Below, piece after piece: positions 1-12,112 of a stretch of 42,500 nt of DNA (its first letter is position 1; each line of letters starts with the position of its first letter). This DNA is from Chrysomallon squamiferum (Eukaryota > Mollusca > Gastropoda > Neomphalida > Peltospiridae): assembly GCA_012295275.1 (NCBI GenBank), contig CM022672.1:13772995-13815494 (forward strand), read 5' to 3'. The notes below the pieces were generated by a model. That model ran no database searches and was not told where the DNA came from. It saw only the letters and a program-made list of their open reading frames with translations. The translations under genes and the position numbers were made by a program.

Positions 1-378
1 TGTAAATAACGTAACAAAGAAAATGTAATGAAATTATCGTTATGATTATGTTATAATTATTTCTATTTTATTTTTATTTAGCTCGTCCTTATTAAAAGAA
101 AAAAAAAAAAGAATCCCCAAAACAACAGCACAGCAAGAACAAAAACACACAAAAAACCCCATAAAAAACCCATAAAAAAATAAGCAAGAAAAAACAACAA
201 CCCAAAAACCCCAAACAACAACAACAAAACAAGCAAAAAATAAATAAATAAATAAATAACCAAACTCTGAAAACAACAACTTCAAACTTTTACCCAGTTA
301 TCACATTTATTTGGCTCAGACGACGGCAGCTTTGGTCAGATGAACGTCCTAGCTGCGTTGGTTTTTATAAAATCTTAC

Positions 379-3300
379 CTTCTTGTTGACCATGTACGGG
401 TTGTAATGTGGACCTGCACTGCTGCATGTTTTACCAGTCGCCTTGCCATCTCCAGAAACTGGATTTTCGTGAATGTGCCAGTTGTGATTGAGAGTCTTAA
501 AAAAAAAGAAAAAAAAAAAAAAAGAATATATATATATAGACACACGCAGTTAAACACTTTACCTTATTTTTGTATATTTTTGTATGTAGGATAGCTCTCA
601 TTATTAATGACTTTTTATGATTTAAAATATATATTTATAATATTTAGTTCGAGTATAAACTAAATATTCAAGATTTGTCTGTTTGTCTATCCATCCATCC
701 ATACATATAATCTATCTCTGTCTGTCTCTCTGACTGCCTGCCTGGCTGTTTATATAAAGAAACAAACAAATAATATTTACCTTGGTTTTACCATCGGGGT
801 AACGGACGTCCATTAGTATGCTTGTGTCACTGTAAGATCCGTCGGGATAGACATACTGACCCTACAACAAACAACATAATCAAAATGTACCAGTGTCCAG
901 AAGTTCAGCATTAAGACGTTGCTTACTACAGCTAAAGGCCATGAGATGAGGTTAATTCTGAAGACGTTTTTCTGATAATTCGTAACTCGTTTATTCATCT
1001 GAAGCATACGCAGTAATCCAAGAAAACTGAAGTTCTTTATGCATTTACATATCAGGAAAAGCATCCGTAGATTGTCAGTTAATGTTATGTAGTAAAATGA
1101 CAATAGTTTATAATATCTTACCAGACGTATGTATCCTGAAAGTGTTGTGTTCGAAGTGGAAAACGTCGCCAGTGCTTGTACGTACGATCCGCCAGTAACG
1201 ACGACGTCTTCGACAATTGAGCCACACACCCACCGCGAAGCAGTAGCGTCATCCTTGTGGATCACGACAGACCGTCCGACGACACTGTTCAAGCCAAACA
1301 GGTTGAGATTAGAATCCACAGTTTTCTTAACATACGCCAGTTTGTTGGAGATAAGCCCGAACTTTCCGCTGAGGTCGCCCACCTCGTATTTGTCATTGGT
1401 GCCGGTCGCGGGCGGCGGACTTTTTTTGATGTCGACTTCGAAAGGGTTAAAATGGCCACCGACGGACTCGCTGTCGCACGGACTCTTCACGTTAGTTCCC
1501 GAAGGAACCGGAAACAGATGGACGTGATATTTGGCCGCTTTGTTACTTAGATTTTTCATATTGATGTCGAGGTCGGTAAACTGGCGAATCACACCTGACG
1601 TCTGTGAGAATTTTATATAACCCGTCACGTGATCTGACCAAGAGTTCACTTTGGCGACCCGGGTCCTGATTTCCTTGATGTTGGCGCAAGCTATTGCGGC
1701 GCCAGACAAAGAGTTCGGGTCGTAAATGACAACAGATTTACCGATAACGCTGTGTGCTCCTTGCAACTGAAGATTTTCGTCCACGAATGTGAACTTCTTG
1801 AGGGCTGCGTTTCCACCTGTCCGATTGAGGCTGCTTGTTAACTTTCTGGTCAGGTCGCCCACCTGACATATCTGCTGGTTCTGCGGGCCACACTGGCTGG
1901 CATACTGATTTCCAGTTACAACATTATTGGGATTGTAAGTACTTTGCGTTGACTTACATCGATCTTTGACGTTGTCAGAAAGGCTGTCCTGCTGAGCAGG
2001 TGAGCTGTTTATTGTCCAGTTGGCGATGATCAGTTCAGGATGATCCACGCCGTCCGTGTAGTCCAGGGACACGAAGACGGACGTGTCGCCAGACTCGTCG
2101 CCTCTGATCTGACTCAGCAAGACGTGACCACTGACTGGATATTTGAACGTGGCCACCGCGGTTATCATCGCCGCTGTTTCTACTATGTTTGAGCAGACCC
2201 ACCTGGATCCATTTGTAAAATGGATGACCACTGATTTACCTTGGATGCTGTTAGGTCCGAACATTGGCAGGTTACTGTCCCAAAATGTTTCTGACAGAAA
2301 GCTTTTCCCCCTTAACAAACCAAATTTACCGCTGATGTCGCCTACCTCGAATCTGTCCATAGACTCGGTCTTGGGAAAAACTTTCTTTGTAATTTCGAAA
2401 GGGTTGAAATGCCCTCCTACTGAAGAAGCATCACAAATGCTCTGGCTTGCTTCGGCTTTGTAAGGGACCGGGTAGTTGTGAATGTAATAGCCTACCGCTT
2501 TTTTCCGCAGGTTGGCCAGATGGACTAAGACCGCTGTATGTTGGAAAGGAGATTCTTGTTTGAATTTAATCGATCCCGAAACACCATCGTCACTAAATTT
2601 AACTACACTGTTTTTGCCGATTACATGTCTAATCTGCCCACATCCTATAACTTCATTGTTTGCTTTGTCCACTATTATGATAATTTTTGAAGCAATGTTA
2701 ACGCCGGTATTAATGAAATGTTCGTTTCGGAATAACTTCGTTTCTTTACCTTTGTTCGACCCAACAGGAACATCGCCGAACATTTTACTTAAATCCCCAA
2801 CTGCACATTGAGCATGATTAACTGTTGAACAACTTCTGCCATCATCATTGGTTGGGTTATAGCTCTGTCGACTTGTAATGTCACTGCAGGAGTTAACGCC
2901 CTCTGAAAGGATATTCCATTTATAATTCTTTATTTTTGTAGTACCAGTTACATAGAGATCAGTTAATATCTCCAAACCTTTGTCCTCGACAATATACCTG
3001 AACCAGACCGACCCCATTATATGTGCTGCTATGTCAGCAACGTAGTACTTATAAGGGACGTTACTGATGTCCATGTTGATTGTGGCACAAGCAATGTAAA
3101 TATCTGTTTGTGTCTCGACACTAAGGTAGAGGCTTCTCCCTGAAATTACAAGAGAAAAATTACAAATAAAATATACTGGCAAATGTAAACTGACCATATA
3201 TACATGTTGTACTTCTGTTAGTCGTCCAGACGTTTCAGTTACAAAACGACCAGAACAAAAATTGAAAAATGTATTTTTGCCGGTAGAACTGGACAAACCT

Positions 3301-3600
3301 GACAAAGTTCGCGTCCACTAAGCTGTACTTCGTGGATGTAGGTTCGGGATAAGAATTAATGCTAGACTCTAAATGCTGTGAGTTGTGATAGTAAACAGGA
3401 AGATTTCAAACTGTAACAAGTTGCTGTGTATTAAAATATGTTATTACTGTGGAAGAGAGATTATTTTATCATTCTTACTTGTATATTAAATTTATTCCCT
3501 GCATATCAGTTTGTTTCTGATTAGATTTAAGGGTAATTTAAGGAACGCTAAAGTCGAGTAGCTAAACAAATTTTTATGACTGATATACATATGGGAATGT

Positions 3601-3669
<69 letters not shown>

Positions 3670-4266
3670 ATTCAAAATATACCCAAAAGTTTCTTGACAT
3701 CATCAAGTTGTATTGTCCATTGATAAGGTCGCGGTTTACGCGATCCTTCAAGGTTTCCATATCTAAATGGTTAAAAAAGGAAAGAAGCTAATATATCTAT
3801 AACAACAACAACAACAATGAAGAAGAAGAAGAAGACTGAAAACAAATAATCTCCAAAAGCCCTAATAAATAAAAAATATTTTTATTTATTTGTCTGTCTA
3901 CGTACGTACGTACGTGTGTATATAAATATGAATGTACTGTACATATCAATATGTCTGTGTGTATGCAGTGCAGTCTTAAGGCCCGTTGGCACCCTATTTT
4001 AATACATTATCATAATGATTATGCATATACGTATATACATAGATGCACGCATGCATATTACAAAAACTTTTAAATAGCTATTTCCATAAAGCAAAGTTGT
4101 AACATAATCCTAACGGACAAAAGTTTGCACACAAGATTATGTTTAAATATTAACCTTTTTCCCGCACTTGCGCATTTGTTTTTCACTGTAAGATCTACCC
4201 AGTGATCTCTCAGTTCCCACGTGGCATTACTAATCACTATAATTGACGTCGATCCTCGCAAGATGT
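379..4266 (-). CDS. Copper-only SOD-repeat protein (tandem Cu/Zn-SOD-like domains), partial gene
   Basis: Five exons are readable on the minus strand: 4155-4266 (5' edge uncertain), 3683-3762, 1122-3139, 781-861 and 379-495. All have GT-AG borders and their phases join without a stop, giving about 802 residues. The gene continues past the left edge, and the N-terminus is not found. The product is at least six Cu/Zn-SOD-like modules. Modules near 2175-2590 and 1205-1627 carry GGHFNPF, GRSVVIH or GKSVVIH, and SRWVC, matching SOD1 His63, His120, and Arg143 with Cys146. The second also has YHVH, matching His46 and His48. The His80 position is Glu (EVGD) and no His71 counterpart is seen, so zinc binding is probably lost while Asp83 remains. 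This fits the animal copper-only SOD-repeat proteins and molluscan dodecameric copper dismutase, which are extracellular proteins that dismutate superoxide. N-glycosylation sequons (for example NWTINSS) agree with secretion. Family call is firm; copy number and termini are open. Confidence 0.9.
3599..3666. repeat. (GT)n microsatellite
   Basis: About 68 bases of GT with one interruption. It lies in the SOD-repeat intron, about 15 bases past the donor of exon 3683-3762, so it is a CA repeat on the transcribed strand. Confidence 0.95.
3683..3762 (-). other. Internal 80-nt coding exon of the SOD-repeat gene
   Basis: Reading minus, an acceptor ending in ccatttag precedes the exon and a GTATAT donor follows it. 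It is in phase with both neighbours: the upstream exon leaves AG and this one supplies A (Arg), and this one leaves G that the 3139 exon completes (Gly). The product reads YGNLEGSRKP ... DDVKKLLG and runs into GRSLYLSV, the normal SOD strand order before the His120 position. It uses a different frame from the longest open frame at this place, so ORF-based annotation would miss it. Confidence 0.8.
4155..4266 (-). other. Upstream coding exon of the SOD-repeat gene (start approximate)
   Basis: An open minus-strand segment ending at a GTTAAT donor encodes STSIIVISNATWELRDHW and NKCASAG. These line up with the DTSVFVSLDY / NWTI / CSSAG part of the later SOD modules, but without the copper histidines. 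Two possible acceptors (before 4266 or before 4254) differ by 12 bases, are in the same phase, and both have poor pyrimidine tracts, so the 5' edge is not settled. Confidence 0.65.
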
Positions 4267-4325
4267 CTATTTTTAGCTTTACTAGTCTTCTGAGTTCTGA
4301 TTGGCTAATTAGCTTCCTGAGTTCT

Positions 4326-4548
4326 GATTGGTGGCTCCAGCAGATGGTATCGAAACAGCAACCACTACAAAGAAGAAATTAAGTCATTCAATTCAAAACG
4401 TGCCTGATATTTAGAAAATAATCCGACAAAGTTGAATTTTAGCATAAGTTTTTAATTTTGCTTTAAGATTGGTGGCTCCAGCAGATGGAACAAACTGAAT
4501 AAACTCGAGCATCAATGCTTAGCAAATATCATCTAAACAGCAACCACT
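4326..4548. repeat. Duplicated non-coding segment
   Basis: A 22-mer beginning GATTGGTGGCTCC occurs identically at 4326-4347 and 4467-4488. Each copy is followed by AAACAGCAACCACT (4353-4366 and 4535-4548). A 15-mer CTGAGTTCTGATTGG is also repeated at 4290-4304 and 4317-4331. This looks like a local duplication with later insertions between the shared blocks. Confidence 0.75.
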
Positions 4549-4611
4549 TTCTGTCGGATATGATCAAAGAAAAAGAAATGAAAAATGATATAACTTTCTG
4601 TCATTTAATAC

Positions 4612-4715
<104 letters not shown>

Positions 4716-4853
4716 CAGTCTCCTCGACTATAGTCTCTATTCCTTCACTAAATTAACCTCTAAAAATATCATCTAACATTTTTTTTTAATTATATTTTTG
4801 TGCATAATATACACATTTCCCTCTCTATTTACAAATATCAATCTACTGGGTGT

Positions 4854-4890
<37 letters not shown>

Positions 4891-5964
4891 TTTATCATGA
4901 ATATACTTCTAATTTAAATGACATGCTTCTAAAAACATTTAGTCATAGTTTCTATGTAGATATATAAATCCGAACTGGTTGAGTACATTTAACAACAATG
5001 TGATCGTGCAGTTTGATAGACAGTAAGTCCATAATAAATACATCGTCTTATTCACTTATCGTAAACCCCAGAACATGCTACAAAAGTAATTGGATATACA
5101 TCAGGTTGGAACGAACGCTTATAATTGGAAACGTAAAGAAACAGGTGAATGAACCCAGGTATTATTAAAGTTTCAAAAAGAATAATAAAAAAATAAAAAT
5201 AAAAATAAATAAAAACAACAAAAGAAAACGAAATGAAATGTTGTTCAAAACAAGAATAATGCGTCACGCATGCGTGGAGATTTTAATTATTAACTTGCTT
5301 AGCCATTTTTGTTGTGACCTTGTACAGAAATCTCTTAACAAAAATAATAAACTAATATTTATTCTTTCTCTCTCTCTCTCTCTTTTTTATTATTCATACT
5401 TTTCCCCATTTCTTTTCTTTGTGGCTTTCAAATGACAATGCTAAACAGAGAGACGCTGAACAGCATTGTGGATGTAGATTAAGATGCTTTTATCGTAGAA
5501 ATTCGAACCTCGATACACAATGAACAATATATATATATTTATACATACACACTTATATTCAGTAAACAATATTGTCCTTCATTCATTGTCAAGAAAGAGA
5601 ACGTATATTACATTATGTACGGCTCAACAACAAAAAATGTACCCGGAGTGATTTACAACGGGGAATCAGGTATTTTCACTTGCTAATAACACATATCTAT
5701 AGCTTTGTAAAATCTATGTTTCCGTCTGCAGTTACAAAAAGAAATTCACACTGGTTCGCTTTCATATATTGTTGTTGTCCATGTTCACTGGTCAGCTAAA
5801 GAATCCAGTTTAAGTCAACAGTAACACACGATAATTTAATTTCGAAAGTAAAAAAAAAATGAAGACTCGGGATTTAGATAAGAAATGCATTTTTGTATTT
5901 TTTGCACTTAAATAAACGGTCATACAATATAGTATATTAATAATAATACAAACAGCTGGATCAG

Positions 5965-6066
5965 TGATGATGCTGGTATAGTTGGTGGTAGTGGTGTGGT
6001 AGTAGTAGTAGTGTGGTGGAGGTGGTGATGGTGGTGGTCATAGTAGTAGTAGTAGCTGTTGTAGTA
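5965..6066. repeat. Degenerate GTA/GGT trinucleotide tract
   Basis: About 100 bases of mixed GTA and GGT/GTG units with interruptions. Confidence 0.85.
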
Positions 6067-6490
6067 AAGTAACAAAACTGCAGTTCTCACTGAAATTTCC
6101 TTTTGTTTGAAAAATCGTTTGAATAAAAAAAATAAAAACGGATGCAGTCGGGAAAAAAAATGGTTTTGAGCGAAACCTTTTTATAGACTATTTCTTAATA
6201 AAGATGAACAACAGCAAACAACAACAGCTACAACAAAATAAATAAATAAATAAATTAACGTAAAACATTATTGTTAAATATAGGAGGACAAACAAACACC
6301 GATGAACAAAACACTGGTGACCCGTTTAATACGGCTCTGTTTTGTACTTAAAGCCATGTTCATACGACATTTCTCTGTAGGTTTGTCTTGTAAGGAAAGT
6401 AACCTGTCAATTTTCCACTTTTTAAAAAAATGCATTGCAACTAAAGTAACTGGTCTGTATATTTCAATAGCAATAGTAATAGGATCTGTT

Positions 6491-6603
6491 GATTTTCATA
6501 TAACTTTGTCATCTGAGTTAAGTAACTGTTAGATTTTCATATAACTTTGTCGTATGAGTTAAGTAACTGTTAGATTTTCATATAACTTTGTCATTTGAGT
6601 GAT
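6491..6603. repeat. Minisatellite, 41-bp unit, about 2.7 copies
   Basis: Unit begins GATTTTCATATAACTTTGTC and ends GTTAAGTAACTGTTA. Copies start at 6491, 6532 and 6573; the third is cut short after TTTGAGT. Copies differ at only a few positions. Confidence 0.9.
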
Positions 6604-8673
6604 TTCTTTTTTTCAAACGGTCCCCAAACCCCAAAGACAGAATAAGGGAAATTATACATTTTTCTACACACAGATAAAGTATTAATCTGCACTGTGTGCG
6701 CTGTTTGTTACCAGCCCTCGCAAAGGCCTCCACGAATTGTTCATCAAAGATCTGGCCAGGTTATGAGTTGCATCTAAAAACATCTCCTCAAGCTAGTCCA
6801 TAATTTTAGCCTTATCAGAAACCATCGCATCGTAATAATGTTGTAACGAAAGGTTTGACTAATAATACCTGATAACCTTTAATATAGGCAACGTACTGAT
6901 GTGTTATTAATCAAATGCTTATATATTTACATTTCGTATTATCATTACACTGAGGAACTGCTAATGAAGGTAAAGGGTATGAAGGTATTGCAAGCTAAAC
7001 TTCGTTCTTTCATTTCTTGATAAACCACTGCGTAATAAATATTGAGTTGATGAATATCCCGATGTAGATTTTTCTGAGGATGTCAAAATATGTTTTGTGG
7101 TTATTCTTGCTGTTTTTGTTATTGTTGTTCGTCTTATTCTTAATGTTGTTTTTATCGTTGTTGTTGTTGCTACCTCGAGATTTGTATTTACTATATAAAA
7201 TCGACTAATTCATCTCAGATAGCTTCCATTCATAAGTTCTCCTCATTACAGTATTATTATTATTATTAATAGAGGTTGTTGGAAACAACAATAACTGTCG
7301 CTTTTATTGTTACAATCGCCTGATAATGAATACGTTTATCGAAAAGCAGATATTAATGCTGAACAACTGCTACTAGCCATGAAGCTTTGGTTGGAACAGG
7401 AAATAACACATAAATAACTAATAATGAAAGTTCACGTAACACAAAGATTTACATATAAAAGTTGAAAATAACATTAAAATTGCAGGTCAGAGAAAAAATG
7501 TGTAAATATATATTTCAGTTATATAATTTTATATCTTAAAAATTCCTACTTAGATTGCAATATTCTATAACGATAGTTATCTGTCTATCTGTATGTATAT
7601 GTGTGCATGTATATATGTATATAAATATATATGTGTGAGGATGTGTGTGTATATGCAGACATATAATATAGATCGACAGATAGATTATATAGACAGACGG
7701 ACAGGCAGACATACAGACATATAAATATATCGTTACAGAAAACTGAACGGTGTGAAAGTATCTATGAGTTTTGTTTAACAGAATCTTTAGCGAAAGGCAC
7801 TTCGTTATGCTCTCCTGGGCACCTGCAGATTTGTACACTGCGGCAAATTCTGGAGACTATTTACTGCATTACAGACCTAAATATACGAGCTTTTAAATGA
7901 ACTGTATTAACCTTCGGTCTGCTTTATAACTTTAAGCTGACAGTTAACAAATAAATGAAAGTCGTAAATTTAAAATTACACTTTTGTTGTGAATAATTAA
8001 TGTCATTTAAAGTTAATGGTAACAGCGACGCACAAATTTATTTATTTATTTATTTAGAAACTTGTAATGGATAAACGATGGTGGTAAATGTACACTTACA
8101 CTCTTGTGTGTGAATATGGAATCAGCTTATGGTTAATGAATAAACACAATAAATAAGCTGAGATAAAATAATAATAATAATCTTTTATATCATTAACTAA
8201 GATATGTTTTTTTTATTATTTTGTGATCAGCAAAATATATAAATTGAAATGGAATTATATTATTTTATTTTATTTTGTTTGTTTATTTATTTTGTATCTC
8301 TGTTTGTGTGTGGCAGAATATATATTAATATATATATATGTAATCTTTACATATTTTCTGTTTATTTTATTTATCTATTTCTTTCATTCATTCCTGATAT
8401 GTTAATATAAATGTATGTGATGTGACATTTACAGAGACGTAAACTATGTAAGGTTTAAGATATTTGATATGTGTCAACCCTTTATCTTTTGCTTTCATTC
8501 ATTCCGAAATATATACACACAAGTACGTGATGTAGCATTCAGAAGTATGCAAACTATTTTAATATTTGATGTGAAAATACATCCTAGACATATTCATCAC
8601 TTTTGTTTTTATTCCTTAAGAAATGGAACGGGTGATATGCAAACATTACACGGATACACACACGCACTCATTC

Positions 8674-8706
<33 letters not shown>

Positions 8707-8964
8707 AACATCAGTTAATGAATGGAAAGAAAGTAATGAATAGATCCAGGATATATTTTCGTATCAGATACATACAGCCTACATACAGAAGCGTCATTCA
8801 TATACCATTCACACGCACTTGCCGCTTTCTATTAATAGGCCTGTTCTATTCTAAATAAAGATTCGTTATTTTACAAAAATCTGTTATCATAATATTAAAA
8901 TCGTGCGACTGTGGGGAGAAGTAAGTTGGAAAATTCCCATTCAAAATATAACGTGTCCCCCCTC

Positions 8965-9135
8965 AGGGCTGTCTTAACAGCATTACAAACTCCGGAGCCA
9001 TTACATACACAACCAGAAAAAAATATCTAAATATACTGAGAGTAACCAACTGCATTTATGATGATTGCACGGACACCCTCAGACCAACGGAGCCCCAAGG
9101 GTAACTGCCCAGTGCGGCCATGCCTTAAGACGACA

Positions 9136-9137
<2 letters not shown>
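8965..9137. mobile_element. Possible small DNA-transposon remnant with GTCTTAA ends
   Basis: The left end AGGGCTGTCTTAACAGC and the right end, read in reverse complement, GGTGTCGTCTTAAGGCA are imperfect inverted copies about 170 bases apart. GGAGCC also occurs near both ends. The block is GC-richer than its surroundings, and a run of 37 T follows at 9138-9174. A related GTCTTAAGGC string is at about 3973-3982. No coding capacity; family not recognised. Confidence 0.35.

Positions 9138-9174
<37 letters not shown>
9138..9174. repeat. T homopolymer (37)
   Basis: Uninterrupted T run. Other long runs nearby: A30 at 10431-10460 and A27 at about 14647-14673. Confidence 0.95.
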
Positions 9175-9176
<2 letters not shown>

Positions 9177-9418
9177 TCACTGATGTTTTAATAACAGTAA
9201 TATATTGTTTATTTATCCATTCATCTTCTTTAGCTGTTCTGACACTCGAGTGTAATTAGTCAAATAATATACAATGTGGTAACGTAAGAAGCATGATTAA
9301 AGTATAATTAAATAACTACGATTATATAAATAAAATGGTCTGTCAACATCTGTGCTTTAATCTTAATAAAAAAAAATATATATATATATATTTCTTAAAA
9401 CCGACAGAAAATATTTAC

Positions 9419-9485
9419 CTGTAATTAACAAAGCGAACCGTTTCCAAAGCTGAGAAACATCTCTGCCTTTAAGCATTCCCGCCAT
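9419..9485 (-). CDS. Candidate first coding exon of an unidentified gene
   Basis: Minus-strand ATG in the context caaaaATGGCGG (Kozak-like, and resembling a YY1 site found at many gene starts) opens a 22-codon frame reading MAGMLKGRDVSQLWKRFALLIT, which ends in phase 1 at a consensus donor ACAG|GTAAAT. The surrounding 9430-9640 is GC-richer than its neighbours, as expected for a promoter and first exon. The basic stretch followed by FALLIT could be the start of a signal peptide split by an intron. Two continuations are in phase: the SOD-repeat exon at 4155-4266, about 5.2 kb downstream, or a short exon at 7762-7856 that would give a 53-residue protein. I do not recognise the peptide, and neither joining is proven. 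Confidence 0.4.
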
Positions 9486-10429
9486 TTTTGGTTTCGCCGT
9501 GTTATTGATATCATGCACTCAGAATCAGACCACAGACCAGTGTGTAACAGCCGCGACAGTAATTACTATCTTCGCAGATTATGCATATATGAATCTCTCC
9601 AAGGTCCAGTAAACAGCACATATTAGCCATACGAAATAACTGTCGACGAATGTACACTGCACAAAAAAGTTAAGGAACATCAAATATTGTCACACCTGAA
9701 ACAACATTAACATAACCGTCACGAATAACTGAAATAAAAATAATACTTTTTTTTTTTTTTTTTTTCTACATAGATTTATAGCTAGTATTGAATTTCGTGT
9801 ACAAAAATTATTACAAAGTTAATGACGACTTCGTCGATCCGTACACTTTTTTTTTTTGGGTACAGTATACTGCAACAACCCATGCTCTCACTCACTGAAT
9901 GAAAACGCGGCTGGGTCATTTTGTTGTCAGTCGTTTTGTTGACAGCAGTGGCATGTCGTTTACACCGTCTGACATTTCATCGCTTCATTGGCTGACAGCA
10001 TATTCGCAAATAATTATACATACAATTTATTGATTCCTAATTAACATCAAAGTGCAAGAAGAAAGTGTTATTGATGTGGGATCAAATGAGCTGGTACATT
10101 AACAAATGATGCACCTACGTCTGCATATAAGCTCGGCACATGTAATTACAAATTATTTAGTGTAATAACACCATTAAATCAATCAAGCACATCATAAGAT
10201 GTACATTAAATGCACTGATAGATAAATCTATTATTAGCATGGTCCAGCTCTCATTATCCTTACTGATCCAGATGCTGTGTACTTCGATTTTCGGGTGTAA
10301 ATTCCAGAACCAAAGAACAAGCTGTATAATAATTAGTTGTGTCAATACCGGTACACAAGTTTGCAAGTACGATCACATCTTAAACAACAAAACAACAACA
10401 ACAACAAAAAAATGACAACAGAAACAAAA

Positions 10430-10463
<34 letters not shown>

Positions 10464-11705
10464 GGCAATTTGCATGTAAACAGGCTACTGCATTAGATAA
10501 AATGATCACATTGTTTTGAAGGCTTAATGAGCAGTGATGCCATGCTGTTTGTAATTACTATATGCAGCTAAATAAACAAGATTATTATTAACATGTGTTG
10601 ATACCTAAGTGAATTCACCCGTTTACGTTTAGTTTCGAAAACAGAAGTCTGCATTAATACGTATGGCGCACATTTTACATTATCTTATTGTACAGAGCGA
10701 CGTAAGAAACGGCAATGTATCGAACTTCCTTAAGCAAATTAATAGAAGTATGTATCTATGTATATATGTAAGTATGTATGTACGTACGTATGTATTCAAT
10801 GCTTAAACTACAACAATATGATTCTGAATGATGTGAATACATCACGAGTCTCTATTTTAGGACAGTTACGATTACGTCATTCCTGTGGGAGAGAAATATC
10901 TGCTCGTTTATTGTATTAACAAATATAACTCGTTCTACAAGTAAGCTATACATTTACGCAGATAAACATCTCCAATGTGGGATATGGGGATCACAAATGA
11001 GCCACGACTGTGCTTATATGACAGTGTTACATTTAAATGTAATTGATAATACACAAATGTAATTAGTGAGTTATTTTACAGTATTTTACACATTCTTTAG
11101 AAACCACCATTGACGCATTGAACCGACAACAAAAATATTTCTGAAAATTATACAATAATTCGTTATTGGCCTTAATTTTGTAATTACAGGGAAGAAAATT
11201 ATAATGATCTTGTCGATAGTTTTTTTCATTTGTATTTCATGTTAAAAACTGTCTATCACTGATATTATTTATAGCGGTTACTGCCATCTCTCCTGTCCTC
11301 AGATACACACCTAACTGGCTGTCATCCATTTATTTGTTTTTCTATTAATATTTTTCTAATGATGATTAATTTTAATCCTTTACTAAACAAAACCATAATT
11401 TAATACACATTTTCGTCCAGTAATTATTCTTAAAAATGTCTTATTCACAAACTTCAGTATTTCATTTACCTGCAATAACAGTGTTATATATGAAGTCCTA
11501 ATAATATTAATACGTAATCTATAAATACTATAATTATTTTAGTCTTTACAAGGAGCTGCGTGAACTTAAAATTGGCAATGTTTAAGGTAACCTATTTTTT
11601 TTTTTTTTTTTCGTATTAGTCACTGTCAGTTAAACTACATTCATTTTGTTATTACTTCGTCTTGTACGACGAACTCTTTACACAGTACATATACAGATTA
11701 TACAA

Positions 11706-11982
11706 ATTAATAATAATAATAATAACAATAATAATAGTAATAGTAATAATAATAATAATAGTAATATAAATAATACTAATAAATAAAATAAATAAATAAT
11801 AATAGTAATAATAAATAAATAAATAATAATAATAATAATAATAAAAATAAAAATAATAGTAATAATAATAAATAATAATAATAATAGTAATATAAATAAT
11901 AATAAATAATAATAATAAACAAAATAAATAAATAATAATAGTAATAATAAATAAATAAATAAATAATAATAACAATAATAAT

Positions 11983-12017
<35 letters not shown>

Positions 12018-12069
12018 ATGAATGAATGAATGAATGAATGATTAAATAAATAAATAATAAAAACAGTTA

Positions 12070-12101
<32 letters not shown>

Positions 12102-12112
12102 TAATAATAATA
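11706..12112. repeat. About 400 bp of AAT/AAAT/AAC microsatellite
   Basis: Interleaved TAA, TAAA, TGAA (about 12017-12040) and CAA units with few interruptions. It is the longest simple-sequence block in the window. Confidence 0.95.

Noticed and set aside
46-594. Hydrophobic or Lys-rich frames at the left edge
   Set aside because: Translations of A-rich simple sequence in an intron; only 379-495 on the minus strand is coding.
813-3305. Single 830-codon ORF as one uninterrupted SOD gene
   Set aside because: The ends are intronic: clear splice sites at 3139 (acceptor) and 1122 (donor), and in-phase exons at 781-861 and 379-495 continue the SOD domain.
5480-5520. tRNA-like GGTTCGAAT on the minus strand
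   Set aside because: The flanking bases do not form a T-stem or acceptor stem, and no A-box is in place.
6580-6758. Minus frame reading QIFDEQFVEAFARAGNKQ…
   Set aside because: Looks protein-like for about 25 codons, but there is no ATG, it runs into the minisatellite, and no splice partners were found.
9655-9690. ACTGCACAAAAAAGTTAAGGAACA as a transposon end
   Set aside because: No inverted partner is visible in the window.
11652-11975. 107-codon Tyr/Ile-rich ORF
   Set aside because: Translation of AAT/AAAT microsatellite.
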